Shown in pieces: positions 1-7,065 of a stretch of DNA of 64,000 nt. The stretch is taken from the NCBI GenBank assembly GCA_017433725.1, contig JAFRGQ010000098.1, positions 229,991-293,990 of the forward strand, written 5' to 3'. This DNA is from Lachnospiraceae bacterium. Its GTDB lineage: Bacteria > Bacillota > Clostridia > Lachnospirales > Lachnospiraceae. The position numbers were made by a program, and so were the translations under genes. Each line of letters opens with the position of its first letter. Position 1 is the first letter of the stretch. The notes beneath the pieces were generated by a model. That model ran no database searches. It was not told the origin of the DNA and saw only the letters and a list, made by a program, of their open reading frames with translations.

Positions 1-72
1 CTTTTGACTAAAGTTACGAAAACTGCGCGATGTCGAAAAGTGTGATGTTCTATAATGAAGAACAACAAAGTA

Positions 73-109
73 CGGGCTGATGCGGAAAAATCATGCATCA
101 GCCCGTTTT
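73..109 (+). terminator. Rho-independent terminator
   Basis: An 11-bp perfect stem (73-83 with 95-105) is followed by TTTT. It would end a plus-strand transcript entering from the left of the window, whose gene is not visible. On the minus strand it could also stop transcripts leaving the lactate permease gene, although the T-run there is poorer. Confidence 0.7.
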
Positions 110-226
110 CTATCGCTAATTCAGTTCATTTATCAGCCATAAATAATTTTGAAGACGATACAATCTATTAATGTGTCGATCGGCATGGTCTTCAGGTTCA
201 ATTCTTGCAGTGAGCTGAAACCGTTC

Positions 227-1753
227 TTACTGAAGAACGAAGCAGACAATACCGCCGATCACTGCGAAAAGCACTGTATAGACAGCTGTTTTTCCTAAGA
301 TTTTGCTCTCAACACCGCTGAGGTTGCAAGCTGCAGTACCGATCGCAATACTCTGCGGGCAAATCATCTTTCCGATACCGGCTCCCATGAGGTTCGCGGC
401 TGCGAGCCAGATCGGATTCGCTCCGATCTGATTGGCTGTCTCGACCTGAAGCTGTCCGAACAGAGCTGTTGTGGATGTTCCGGAGCCTGTAACGAAGCCG
501 CCGATAGTGCCGATTAGCGGGGATATTAACGGGAACTTGTCACCGGCAACCGCAACGAGAACGTTGGCGATGTCGCTGATCATTCCGCTGTACCCCATAA
601 TTTTGGCAACTGCAAGAACCGAGCAGATCGTAATGATTGTCTTTACATTGTTCTTGACTGTTGTGCAGAAGATACCGATGATTTCTCCGAAGCCGGCTCC
701 CTGAATCAAACCGCCGATGATACCTGCAAGTATGATCAGAACGCCCGGCGTGTTGATCCAATAGAAAGTCAGCGTGGCCGGATTTTCACCGGCATAGAAG
801 CTGATCTTGGAATTGATGGCTGCCAGAGGATCGTGAATGAACGGCACGATCGTTGATGTAAGAAGCAGGAACACGAAAATCAGGATGAACGGCGACCATG
901 CAACGAGGGCCTCATTCATAGAAAGACCCTTCAATCCATTGCCGCTGCTCTCGACTTCGAATTCCGGAATTTTCTTTCTCGGAAGCTTAATGGCTGCTAT
1001 GATAATGCAGATCATACAGATAATGGCGCCGATGATATTTGCAAGATCCGGACCGATGACATTTGCAACAATGTACTGCGGAACCAGGAATGAAATATCT
1101 GCGATGAGGATCATCGGAATGAGTCCCTTCAGCGCTTTGACGCCCTGTCCGATCACAATAACAGCGATGAACGGAAGCAGGAACGAAACGACCAGCTGGA
1201 TTTTAGCAACGTTGCCGGAAATCGCTACGGCATCAAATCCTGTGATATTAGCCATCGTGTTGGTCGGGACACCGACTGATCCGAAAGCAGTCGGCGTAGA
1301 GTTGATGATCAGACAGCTTACGATTGAGAGGATTGGATCAAATCCGAGTCCGACAAGGATTCCGGCCGGAATAGCAACGGCTGTTCCGAATCCTGCCATA
1401 CCTTCCATGAAGTTGCCGAAACCGATAGCGATGAGAAGCATCAGGATACGCTTGTCGGTCGAAACACCGGCGAGCATTGCCTTAATCTTTTCCATGGCTC
1501 CGGTCTTGAGGGTGAGATTGTAAACAAAAAGTGCAGCCAGAATAACGATGATGATCGGCCACAATGCGTTGCAGATACCTTCAAGGGCTGCAGTTGCTGT
1601 GTTGATAATGCTCAGATGCCATGCTGCGGCAGCAAGGATAAATGTGATCACAAAGGCGATGAAACATGCCTTAAAGCCGGGCATCTTCAGGATACTCATA
1701 GCTACAATGAGCCAAATGATCGGAATTAAAGCTAAAATGAATTTCAGAAACAT
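227..1753 (-). CDS. lctP: L-lactate permease (LctP family)
   Basis: A very hydrophobic 508-residue protein with about a dozen membrane segments over its whole length, matching the LctP lactate permease family, which moves L- or D-lactate (and glycolate) with protons across the cytoplasmic membrane. The family-typical region NFMEGMAGFGTAVAIPAG lies near residue 115, and a second Gly/Thr-rich stretch (GGFVTGSGTSTTALFG) near residue 415. Length fits the family (about 500-560). It starts at ATG with a GGGGG tract about 12 bases upstream, which is rather far for a ribosome site. It stands alone, with no lactate dehydrogenase gene nearby, so the direction of transport (uptake or export of fermentation lactate) cannot be told. 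Identification is firm; substrate is inferred from the family. Confidence 0.93.
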   Translation of the reverse strand: MFLKFILALIPIIWLIVAMSILKMPGFKACFIAFVITFILAAAAWHLSIINTATAALEGICNALWPIIIVILAALFVYNLTLKTGAMEKIKAMLAGVSTDKRILMLLIAIGFGNFMEGMAGFGTAVAIPAGILVGLGFDPILSIVSCLIINSTPTAFGSVGVPTNTMANITGFDAVAISGNVAKIQLVVSFLLPFIAVIVIGQGVKALKGLIPMILIADISFLVPQYIVANVIGPDLANIIGAIICMICIIIAAIKLPRKKIPEFEVESSGNGLKGLSMNEALVAWSPFILIFVFLLLTSTIVPFIHDPLAAINSKISFYAGENPATLTFYWINTPGVLIILAGIIGGLIQGAGFGEIIGIFCTTVKNNVKTIITICSVLAVAKIMGYSGMISDIANVLVAVAGDKFPLISPLIGTIGGFVTGSGTSTTALFGQLQVETANQIGANPIWLAAANLMGAGIGKMICPQSIAIGTAACNLSGVESKILGKTAVYTVLFAVIGGIVCFVLQ

Positions 1754-1786
1754 AACGGCTTCGGGCCCCCTTTCATTAATATTAAT

Positions 1787-1817
1787 ATTATATCATTTTT
1801 CTTCGCACTTTCCACAA
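1787..1817 (-). promoter_or_regulatory. possible promoter of lctP
   Basis: A perfect TATAAT -10 box (1792-1787 on the minus strand) lies about 35 bases upstream of the lctP start. A weak -35 (TTGTGG, 1817-1812) is 19 bases further up, so the spacing is long. The rest of 1754-1933 shows no gene. Confidence 0.4.
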
Positions 1818-1933
1818 AAGAATGTCATAAAAAGACGGAAATACTGACTATTTTGTTATGTGCGGCGCGCCTCTTACATTGCTTTGAAAAGAACGCGAGT
1901 ACGCCGGTACTTTTTCGCTTTTCGTATTTATTG

Positions 1934-1961
1934 TTGAAGCTTTTATAAAGGATGTTATAAT
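1934..1961 (+). promoter_or_regulatory. sigma-A type promoter of idi
   Basis: TTGAAG (1934-1939), a 16-base spacer and a perfect TATAAT (1956-1961) lie 46 bases upstream of the idi start codon, divergent to lctP. Confidence 0.65.
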
Positions 1962-2007
1962 ACATTTTGGAAAGAAAGCATAAGTAGTCAGACGCCGGAG
2001 AGGAAAA

Positions 2008-2574
2008 ATGGAAGATTTACTGATTTTAGTTGATGAAAATGATAATGAGACCGGTTACGGGGAGAAAATGAATACCCACATAACGGGCAGTTTGCACAGA
2101 GCATTTTCATTATTTATATTTGATAAGAACAGTAAAACACTGCTAATACATCAAAGAGCTATGGGAAAGTATCATTCCGGCGGTATGTGGACAAATTCAT
2201 GCTGCTCACATCCCAGAAAAGGAGAATCTCTTCAAGATGCAGTTGTGCGCAGGGCGCATGAAGAACTTGGTCTGGAGCTTACTCGTGAAAATGGTTTGGT
2301 TCAGGGAATTACAGAAGTAGGCAGTTTTCAGTACTATGCGGATTTTGGTAATATTTCTGAGCATGAGATAGATCATGTTTTTATTTTGGAAACTGATAGC
2401 CAAGTTAAGTTACACCCAGATTCCAATGAAATTATGGATTTTATGTGGGTAAAACCTTTATACTTGACGGAGTGGATGTTGCGTGAACCGGAACAATTTA
2501 CTGCTTGGTTTCCAACGGCGCTTTCAATAGTAAAGAAAAGTAATATAGGTAAAATGTATTTTACTGATAACTGA
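2008..2574 (+). CDS. idi: Isopentenyl-diphosphate delta-isomerase, type 1
   Basis: This Nudix-fold enzyme interconverts isopentenyl and dimethylallyl diphosphate, the two C5 isoprenoid units. The 188-residue protein shows the type 1 hallmarks: WTNSCCSHP around residue 62 with the catalytic cysteine, a Nudix-like RAHEELGLE segment near residue 88, and EHEIDHVF near residue 122 carrying the catalytic glutamate. Length is usual for bacterial type 1 enzymes. It starts at ATG after GAGAGGAAAA. It is a single-gene plus-strand unit with its own promoter. The gene is visibly richer in A and T than its neighbours and has AT-ending codons, which suggests it came from elsewhere. The IspH gene in this window implies the MEP pathway, which makes both isomers, so idi would only balance the pool. 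Confidence 0.93.
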   Translation: MEDLLILVDENDNETGYGEKMNTHITGSLHRAFSLFIFDKNSKTLLIHQRAMGKYHSGGMWTNSCCSHPRKGESLQDAVVRRAHEELGLELTRENGLVQGITEVGSFQYYADFGNISEHEIDHVFILETDSQVKLHPDSNEIMDFMWVKPLYLTEWMLREPEQFTAWFPTALSIVKKSNIGKMYFTDN

Positions 2575-2597
2575 AGTTTTCAGTTATCAGTCTTTTC
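2563..2597 (+). terminator. idi terminator overlapping both convergent stop codons
   Basis: A 13-bp perfect inverted repeat (2563-2575 with 2579-2591, 3-base loop) is followed by CTTTTC. The idi stop codon (2572-2574) lies in the left arm and the recombinase stop codon (2587-2589, minus strand) in the right arm. The T-run exists only on the plus-strand side, so it should mainly terminate idi. Confidence 0.65.
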
Positions 2598-3660
2598 TCA
2601 GATGCACTGCACCCGCAGCACGTTTCCTCCTATCCTCATCTATGGCAGCGTAGTGGCGTCGTGTCGTGTTTACATCTTTGTGACCAAGTACGTCCGCCAC
2701 GAGATAGATATCGCCTGTTTCCCTGTAAAGAGCAGTTCCGTAAGTACTTCTAAGCTTATGAGGAGTAATTTTTTTTGTAGTCGTTACAGCTGATGCATAC
2801 TTTTCTACGAGGTCCTCTACAGAGCGAACAGTCATTCGCCTCCTCTGAATAGAATAGAAGAGAGCGTGCTCGTGTCCGGCACAAGGTGTGATTCCTTTCC
2901 TTATCTCAAGGTAATTGCGTAGAGCTTCCTCTACTTCGGGACCAAAGTAGACGACGGCTTCATTTCCGCCTTTTCGAACAATGCGGATACCATTGTTGCG
3001 AAAATCAACATCCTCCACATCAAGGCCGACACATTCTGACACCCGAATGCCTGTTCCGAGCAGGAGGGTAACGATGGCGAGATCGCGTTCGCGTGTTTTC
3101 TTATAATAGCTCAGGGCTTTCCCTGTGAGCTTATCACCGCAGTTCTCAATATAATCGAGAAGAATCGCAACTTCATCCGTATCGAGACGAATGATCGTTT
3201 TCTCGTGGATCTTTGGCATATCAATCAGGACGGTAGGGTTCGTTTTGATCATTTCCTGTCGGAACAGATACCCATAGAAGCTTCTGAGAGCCGATAATTT
3301 GCGTTTAAGACCGAGAAGTCCATTAGTATTCATCGGTGAGGTGTTCTTGCGTTCTGAGGGCGTTTCATAGAGTTTGAGATACTCCATGTATTCTTCGAGG
3401 TCACGTGCGGTGACACGGTCTAGGTCTTCGAGGGTGAAATCGCGGATTTCATAGTTCCGGTACACCGGGTTCTGGCTCTTTAGGAACTCGAAGAAGACCC
3501 GTATGTCATAAGCATAGGAAATGCGGGTCTTCGTGGTTGAGGTGGAATCGATGGCCCGGAAGTAATCCTTGACGTACGGGGGCAAGGTGTTCAGGACTTC
3601 CCTGAGTTTGAGGATGTTTTTGCGATCGGTTTGTTCGCGGTAGGTGATGCGGTCAGCCAT
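2587..3660 (-). CDS. Tyrosine recombinase, XerS-like
   Basis: A 357-residue tyrosine recombinase. The N-terminal SAM-like DNA-binding domain covers roughly residues 20-150 and the catalytic domain the rest. Catalytic residues are visible: Arg in GTGIRVSE (about 210), Lys in RKGG (about 234), HKLR in the box II motif (about 302), His in LGHKD (about 326) and the Tyr nucleophile in RRHYA (about 337). Size, the LP-YV-DYF start and the YYKKTRERDLAIVTLL segment resemble the single-protein XerS recombinase of streptococci, which resolves chromosome dimers at a site beside its own gene, more than classical XerC/XerD (about 300 residues). AAAGGA precedes the ATG. There are no phage or plasmid genes nearby, so a housekeeping role is more likely than an integrase. 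The upstream DNA is full of repeats (separate entry). Confidence 0.8.
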   Translation of the reverse strand: MADRITYREQTDRKNILKLREVLNTLPPYVKDYFRAIDSTSTTKTRISYAYDIRVFFEFLKSQNPVYRNYEIRDFTLEDLDRVTARDLEEYMEYLKLYETPSERKNTSPMNTNGLLGLKRKLSALRSFYGYLFRQEMIKTNPTVLIDMPKIHEKTIIRLDTDEVAILLDYIENCGDKLTGKALSYYKKTRERDLAIVTLLLGTGIRVSECVGLDVEDVDFRNNGIRIVRKGGNEAVVYFGPEVEEALRNYLEIRKGITPCAGHEHALFYSIQRRRMTVRSVEDLVEKYASAVTTTKKITPHKLRSTYGTALYRETGDIYLVADVLGHKDVNTTRRHYAAIDEDRRKRAAGAVHLRKD

Positions 3661-3777
3661 ATAAGAGATCCTTTCATTATTAACAAAACAGACGGAATAG
3701 TTAGCATCCCAACATGCTTAAACTTTATTTGAACTTTAATAGTTTATTCACTTGGGAGCCGTCAATAAGCATCCCCC

Positions 3778-3855
3778 CGAGTTTAACGAAATAGATGGAG
3801 CCTGACAACATGCTAAATATTCCCTTTTTTTGGCTCCATCTTTTCGTTAAACTCG
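3778..3855. repeat. 78-bp imperfect palindrome (25/24-nt arms)
   Basis: The left arm 3778-3802 and right arm 3832-3855 pair over 23 bases: a 13-bp outer block (CGAGTTTAACGAA) and a 10-bp inner block (AGATGGAGCC), separated by a 2-versus-1 base bulge. The 29-base loop contains a run of seven T before the right arm. Neither side carries a T-run after the outer arm, so it is not a standard terminator. It lies about 120 bp upstream of the recombinase start. Confidence 0.75.
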
Positions 3856-3917
3856 CGTTTGTGGAAGAGATGGATATATTCATCATACCCCCACACCACC
3901 TCCCTGTCAACTCCCAA

Positions 3918-3949
3918 CACAAAAGCAGGTCCCTCCCGGAACCTGCTTT
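3918..3949 (-). terminator. Terminator of the LysM protein gene
   Basis: A 9-bp stem (3922-3930 with 3941-3949) read on the minus strand is followed by TTTTGTG. It lies about 20 bases past the LysM gene stop. Confidence 0.7.
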
Positions 3950-3966
3950 AATTTCATATTGCCCGA

Positions 3967-4338
3967 TCACGTATAGTAAGGCAGCGTCAGATGATATCCG
4001 GCACGGATTTTATCCGAATGCAACCCGTTTATTCTCATCACCTCATCTATGTAATCCCAGTTGTTTTTCCATTCCGTACCGCAGTTCTTTTCCGCAATTG
4101 TCCACAGTGTATCCCCATACTCAATCATATAGCTCTTGTAATACTTCTTTGAAAACCTGGATGTATCCTCAGCTATGGTTTCTTTGGCCGTGAACTTCAT
4201 ACACAGCAAAACAATAATCAGTGTAACGATCGTGACTGCCATAGCCGTTGCAATCCTGTTACGTATCAATTTTCTCCTGCGCTCGGCACGTCTGCGTTCT
4301 CTCAAAATTCTTCTCTTTTTTTTCTCTGTCCCTGTCAT
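3967..4338 (-). CDS. LysM-domain membrane protein, YneA-like SOS cell-division inhibitor candidate
   Basis: A 123-residue protein with a very basic N-terminal tail (KKKRRILRERRRAERRRK), one membrane segment (about residues 35-55, TAMAVTIVTLIIVLLCMKF) and a C-terminal LysM domain (about 75-120, YGDTLWTIAEKN to AGYHLTLPYY) that should bind peptidoglycan outside the membrane. Architecture and position, divergent from lexA across a shared SOS operator region, match Bacillus YneA, which delays septation during DNA damage. Sequence identity to YneA cannot be judged here, so the function is inferred from context. I chose the ATG at 4338 because GGGGAG sits 8 bases upstream; a longer frame beginning at 4365 has no such site. 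A terminator follows. Confidence 0.75.
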   Translation of the reverse strand: MTGTEKKKRRILRERRRAERRRKLIRNRIATAMAVTIVTLIIVLLCMKFTAKETIAEDTSRFSKKYYKSYMIEYGDTLWTIAEKNCGTEWKNNWDYIDEVMRINGLHSDKIRAGYHLTLPYYT

Positions 4339-4375
4339 CGTATTTACTCCCCAGCTATACAACAAACCTGTGTTC

Positions 4376-4389
4376 TGAACTTCCGTTCG
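4376..4389. promoter_or_regulatory. LexA (SOS) box 1
   Basis: TGAACTTCCGTTCG matches the Firmicutes LexA operator CGAAC-N4-GTTCG with one change. It lies 38 bases upstream of the LysM gene start, where it could block that promoter. Confidence 0.7.
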
Positions 4390-4405
4390 ATATTAATATA
4401 TCACC

Positions 4406-4419
4406 CGAACGGGCGTTTG
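4406..4419. promoter_or_regulatory. LexA (SOS) box 2
   Basis: CGAACGGGCGTTTG matches CGAAC-N4-GTTYG fully. It sits midway between the two divergent genes. Confidence 0.75.
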
Positions 4420-4442
4420 TCAATAAAATCGAACGTATTTTC

Positions 4443-4456
4443 CGAATATCCGTTTG
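4443..4456. promoter_or_regulatory. LexA (SOS) box 3, overlapping the lexA -35
   Basis: CGAATATCCGTTTG matches CGAAY-N4-GTTYG and overlaps the lexA -35 element. A weaker half-match (CGAACGTATTTTCC) begins at 4430. Confidence 0.7.
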
Positions 4457-4482
4457 ATTTTTTACGAACACTGTGATACTAT
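4454..4482 (+). promoter_or_regulatory. lexA promoter
   Basis: TTGATT (4454-4459), a 17-base spacer and TACTAT (4477-4482), 43 bases upstream of the lexA start. The -35 overlaps SOS box 3, consistent with autorepression. Confidence 0.6.
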
Positions 4483-4525
4483 ATTCTCAGGTGCATAGTG
4501 AGTTTCAAAGGAGGTAAACAGTTCT

Positions 4526-5146
4526 ATGGCATACGGCAAAATAACCGCAAAACAGAAGGAAATTCTTGATTTTATAAAGAATGAAATACTGAACAAGGGC
4601 TATCCGCCCTCAGTCAGAGACATATGTGAGGCTGTCAGGCTGAAATCCACATCTTCTGTGCACGCGCATCTGGAAACACTTGAAAAGAACGGATATATAA
4701 GGAGAGATCCTACTAAACCGAGAGCAATCGAGATTATCGATGACAATTTCAATCTGACAAGACGTGAGGTAGTAAATGTTCCTCTGGTCGGGACGGTTGC
4801 CGCCGGGCAGCCTCTTCTGGCAGTCGAAAATGTCGACAGTTACTTCCCTATCCCGGCAGAGTATCTTCCCAACAAGCAGACATTCATGCTGAAAGTAAAA
4901 GGCGACAGTATGATAAACGCCGGCATCCTGAACGGGGATGATGTAATCGTTGTCGAACAGAACACAGCGCGCGACGGAGATATCGTCGTCGCCCTGATTG
5001 AAGACTCCGCAACCGTGAAGACTTTTTATCGTGAAGACGGCTATATCAGATTGCAGCCGGAGAACGATACTATGGATCCGATCATAGTTGAGGACAATCT
5101 CACAATTCTTGGAAAAGTCATAGGTGTTATGAGGTTCCTCAGCTGA
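4526..5146 (+). CDS. lexA: LexA repressor, SOS regulator
   Basis: A transcriptional repressor and self-cleaving serine protease that controls the DNA-damage response. The N-terminal winged helix (about residues 1-70) contains the recognition segment PPSVRDICEAVRLKSTSSVHAH. The autocleavage Ala-Gly bond is in GTVAAGQPLLA (about residue 92), the catalytic Ser in KGDSMINAG (about 127) and the Lys in ATVKTFYRE (about 165). The 206-residue length is standard. A strong AAAGGAGG site precedes the ATG by 9 bases. Three SOS boxes lie between it and the divergent LysM gene, so both should be induced when RecA filaments trigger LexA cleavage. A perfect bidirectional terminator follows. Confidence 0.97.
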   Translation: MAYGKITAKQKEILDFIKNEILNKGYPPSVRDICEAVRLKSTSSVHAHLETLEKNGYIRRDPTKPRAIEIIDDNFNLTRREVVNVPLVGTVAAGQPLLAVENVDSYFPIPAEYLPNKQTFMLKVKGDSMINAGILNGDDVIVVEQNTARDGDIVVALIEDSATVKTFYREDGYIRLQPENDTMDPIIVEDNLTILGKVIGVMRFLS

Positions 5147-5224
5147 GTTCCTCAGCAGGGTTATCTCACTTAGTTCATCTGTGTCATCTGATTTCATAGT
5201 TTTGAGGTTTCTGCATAAAAGCGT

Positions 5225-5266
5225 AAAAAAGATGAAGAGCTGCCGCGGCAGCTCTTCATCTTTTTT
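5225..5266. terminator. Bidirectional terminator between lexA and the transglutaminase gene
   Basis: A perfect 42-bp palindrome (21-base arms, centre between 5245 and 5246) with six A at the left end and a T-run at the right end, so it can terminate in both directions. The stop codon of the convergent gene (5266-5268) touches its edge. Confidence 0.92.
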
Positions 5267-6600
5267 TACCAGTATATATCGATTGTGCAGAGCGCATCGT
5301 CATTCATAGGATAGTAAGACATGGACTCCAGTCCATCCCATTGCATACGGAGCTGAAGCGCCTCGTTAAGCAGTCCTTCATCAAATATTGCGGAAACTGC
5401 CGCAGCATATTCATCAAAATTTGAGAATTTGAAATGTACGGATGTCTCACCGTTCTCGACAGCTGTCTGCAGAGCAGCTCTGATCTCCTCACGGTCACAG
5501 TATTCGTGATAATAGCCGTTCAGTAGATAATAGTTGTAGTCTCTGGACTCGCACACCGGGTACGCAAAGGTCGGATCCGGGATGTGTGTCGCTCTCTCCA
5601 TATCTTCTGTTGTGAGACACAGATAGTTGTACAGGATATCCGGCATTTTTCCTTCAACATCCGCTCCGCCGTAATTTGGGTCCCCCCAGGTCACATCGAC
5701 CATATAATTGGTGCCGTCTATATTGACCATACTCCAGGCGTGTGATTCCAGTGCCCCGTTGTGCTCCACCGTACCTGCTATGTACGAGCTGTCAATTCCG
5801 ACTTTGGCAAGCAGGTACTGGAACGAACGTGTATAACCTGCACACACGCTCTGCCCGTAGAGAAATACGCTCTGAATATTCTGAGCCTGCGGTGCATTAA
5901 TCATGTAATCTGCTTTCCGAATCACATAATCGTAGGCGATTTTCACCTTCTCGTATGAACTCGCATTTTCCGGCAGCATACTGATATATTCCTGCGTCGC
6001 GGCGTCTATAACGGACTGAACACTATCTATAGCATCCGCATCAATATTGAATTCAAGTGTTATTTTCTTTGCACCCGGTCCCTCATAGCCGTAAATAGAT
6101 GCATTGCCGTCGATCCAGAAAAATTCCGGATGGTCGCACACAAGTGCGTTGAGCGCCGGGCCGCAGTCTGCATCATCCTGAGCATATATAAAGAATTCGG
6201 ATTTTCTCTCGACAATACCTGTATAAAGCTGTTCGTAAGCATCCTTACGGTCGTCCGAGAGCTGATTAAAATAAAATCCTGTAAGGCCCTCTGCTCTTGC
6301 TTCTATTTCCTCATCACCGTCTGAGGAAGGATCCGGGTCTTCTTCGTGCACTTCCACGGAGATATCGGGATTGATATCGAACCCTTTAAAGCGTTCGGAA
6401 TCGTCTGAGTAAGACTCATTATTCCCATCCGTTCCAAAGCCTATCCTCTCCATGAGTGCATTCCACTCTAGTCTTATGACTTCCCGCCAGTCAGATAATG
6501 AAAATCCCTCTTCCGAGCTCCCCTGACCGCAGGCAGTCATCATAAATATCAAAGACATCGCAAGAAGCGATGTCCTGACCATTTTGAAGTTATATTTCAT
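5266..6600 (-). CDS. Transglutaminase-like lipoprotein
   Basis: A 444-residue exported protein. The N-terminus has a basic start, a hydrophobic run and a lipobox (FMMTAC), so it should be lipid-anchored outside the membrane. Residues about 30-110 are an acidic, low-complexity linker. A transglutaminase/protease core follows: the Cys in YGQSVCAGYTRSF (about 250), the His in LESHAWSMV (about 290) and the Asp in YMVDVTWGD (about 300) form the expected triad. Such proteins are common in Clostridia; they may crosslink or cleave surface proteins, but no substrate is known. The last about 90 residues have no family I recognise. It is a monocistronic gene. Confidence 0.85.
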   Translation of the reverse strand: MKYNFKMVRTSLLAMSLIFMMTACGQGSSEEGFSLSDWREVIRLEWNALMERIGFGTDGNNESYSDDSERFKGFDINPDISVEVHEEDPDPSSDGDEEIEARAEGLTGFYFNQLSDDRKDAYEQLYTGIVERKSEFFIYAQDDADCGPALNALVCDHPEFFWIDGNASIYGYEGPGAKKITLEFNIDADAIDSVQSVIDAATQEYISMLPENASSYEKVKIAYDYVIRKADYMINAPQAQNIQSVFLYGQSVCAGYTRSFQYLLAKVGIDSSYIAGTVEHNGALESHAWSMVNIDGTNYMVDVTWGDPNYGGADVEGKMPDILYNYLCLTTEDMERATHIPDPTFAYPVCESRDYNYYLLNGYYHEYCDREEIRAALQTAVENGETSVHFKFSNFDEYAAAVSAIFDEGLLNEALQLRMQWDGLESMSYYPMNDDALCTIDIYW

Positions 6601-6656
6601 ACGCTGTATTTGTTGTGTTATTACTCTATTGGATTTGAAATAAACTGTTCTAATGA

Positions 6657-7013
6657 TTAAAGTTCATCCGGCTCGATCTGCTTACCGTCCTTCCAGATCC
6701 TGTCAAGGTCATAGAAGCCGCGTGCTTCCTCATCAAATACGTGGACAACGACGCCCTTGAAATCAATCAGAGTCCAGTTTCCGTTCTTGTGTCCCTCGAT
6801 ATGATCCGGTGAGAATCCGGCCTTCTCTGCAGCTTCAAGGGCAGCTTCGACCATAGCGTCTGTCTGATTGACATTGCGGCCGGTGGCGATGACAAAATAA
6901 TCTGCGAGCGGCGAAATCTCATCGATTTCAATAACCTTAATATCGCGGCCGAGCTTGTCTTCCAGTGCCCCGACAGCGATTGCGGCGAGTTTTCTACTCT
7001 CTTCTTTTTCCAT
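6657..7013 (-). CDS. rsfS: Ribosome silencing factor RsfS
   Basis: A 118-residue protein of the RsfS/YbeB/DUF143 family. It binds ribosomal protein uL14 on the 50S subunit and blocks joining with 30S, slowing translation in starvation. The conserved core DYFVIATGRNVNQTDAMVEA (about residues 37-56), EGHKNGNWTLIDF and VVHVFDEEARGFYDLDRIW is intact. GAGGA lies upstream of the ATG. It is last in the obgE-yhbY-nadD-yqeK-rsfS run, the usual order in Firmicutes. Confidence 0.95.
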   Translation of the reverse strand: MEKEESRKLAAIAVGALEDKLGRDIKVIEIDEISPLADYFVIATGRNVNQTDAMVEAALEAAEKAGFSPDHIEGHKNGNWTLIDFKGVVVHVFDEEARGFYDLDRIWKDGKQIEPDEL

Positions 7014-7065
7014 ACACTATCATCCTCATGTTATGTGTGAATTAATCGCTACAAAAGTAGTCATA

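Larger units (their letters stand above)
3661..3966. other. Gene-free, repeat-rich stretch upstream of the recombinase gene
   Basis: I find no convincing gene here. From right to left it holds the terminator of the LysM gene, a large imperfect palindrome (3778-3855), and short repeats nearer the recombinase: AGCATCCC at 3703-3710 and 3768-3775, CAACATGCT at 3710-3718 and 3806-3814, and TAAACT/AGTTTA arms in the AT-rich stretch around 3719-3746. The recombinase promoter must also lie here. The 81-codon minus-strand frame at 3725-3970 has no ribosome site and runs through the palindrome, so I do not treat it as a gene. Confidence 0.6.

Noticed and set aside
1-60. Possible TATAAT promoter at 51-56 just before the 73-109 hairpin, suggesting a tiny RNA
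   Set aside because: No -35 element at a suitable distance; chance match in AT-rich DNA is likely.
837-1523. A 228-codon plus-strand open frame inside lctP
   Set aside because: Antisense shadow of a hydrophobic permease gene.
2587-3660. Recombinase as integrase of a mobile element
   Set aside because: No attachment-site duplication, tRNA, phage or plasmid gene lies in the neighbourhood.
3703-3814. CRISPR-like spacing of short repeats
   Set aside because: Repeats are only 8-9 bases, present twice each, with unequal spacing; no cas genes.
3725-3970. An 81-codon minus-strand frame
   Set aside because: It crosses the palindrome and a terminator and has no usable ribosome site; composition looks non-coding.
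4610-5197. A 195-codon minus-strand frame under lexA
   Set aside because: Shadow of lexA.
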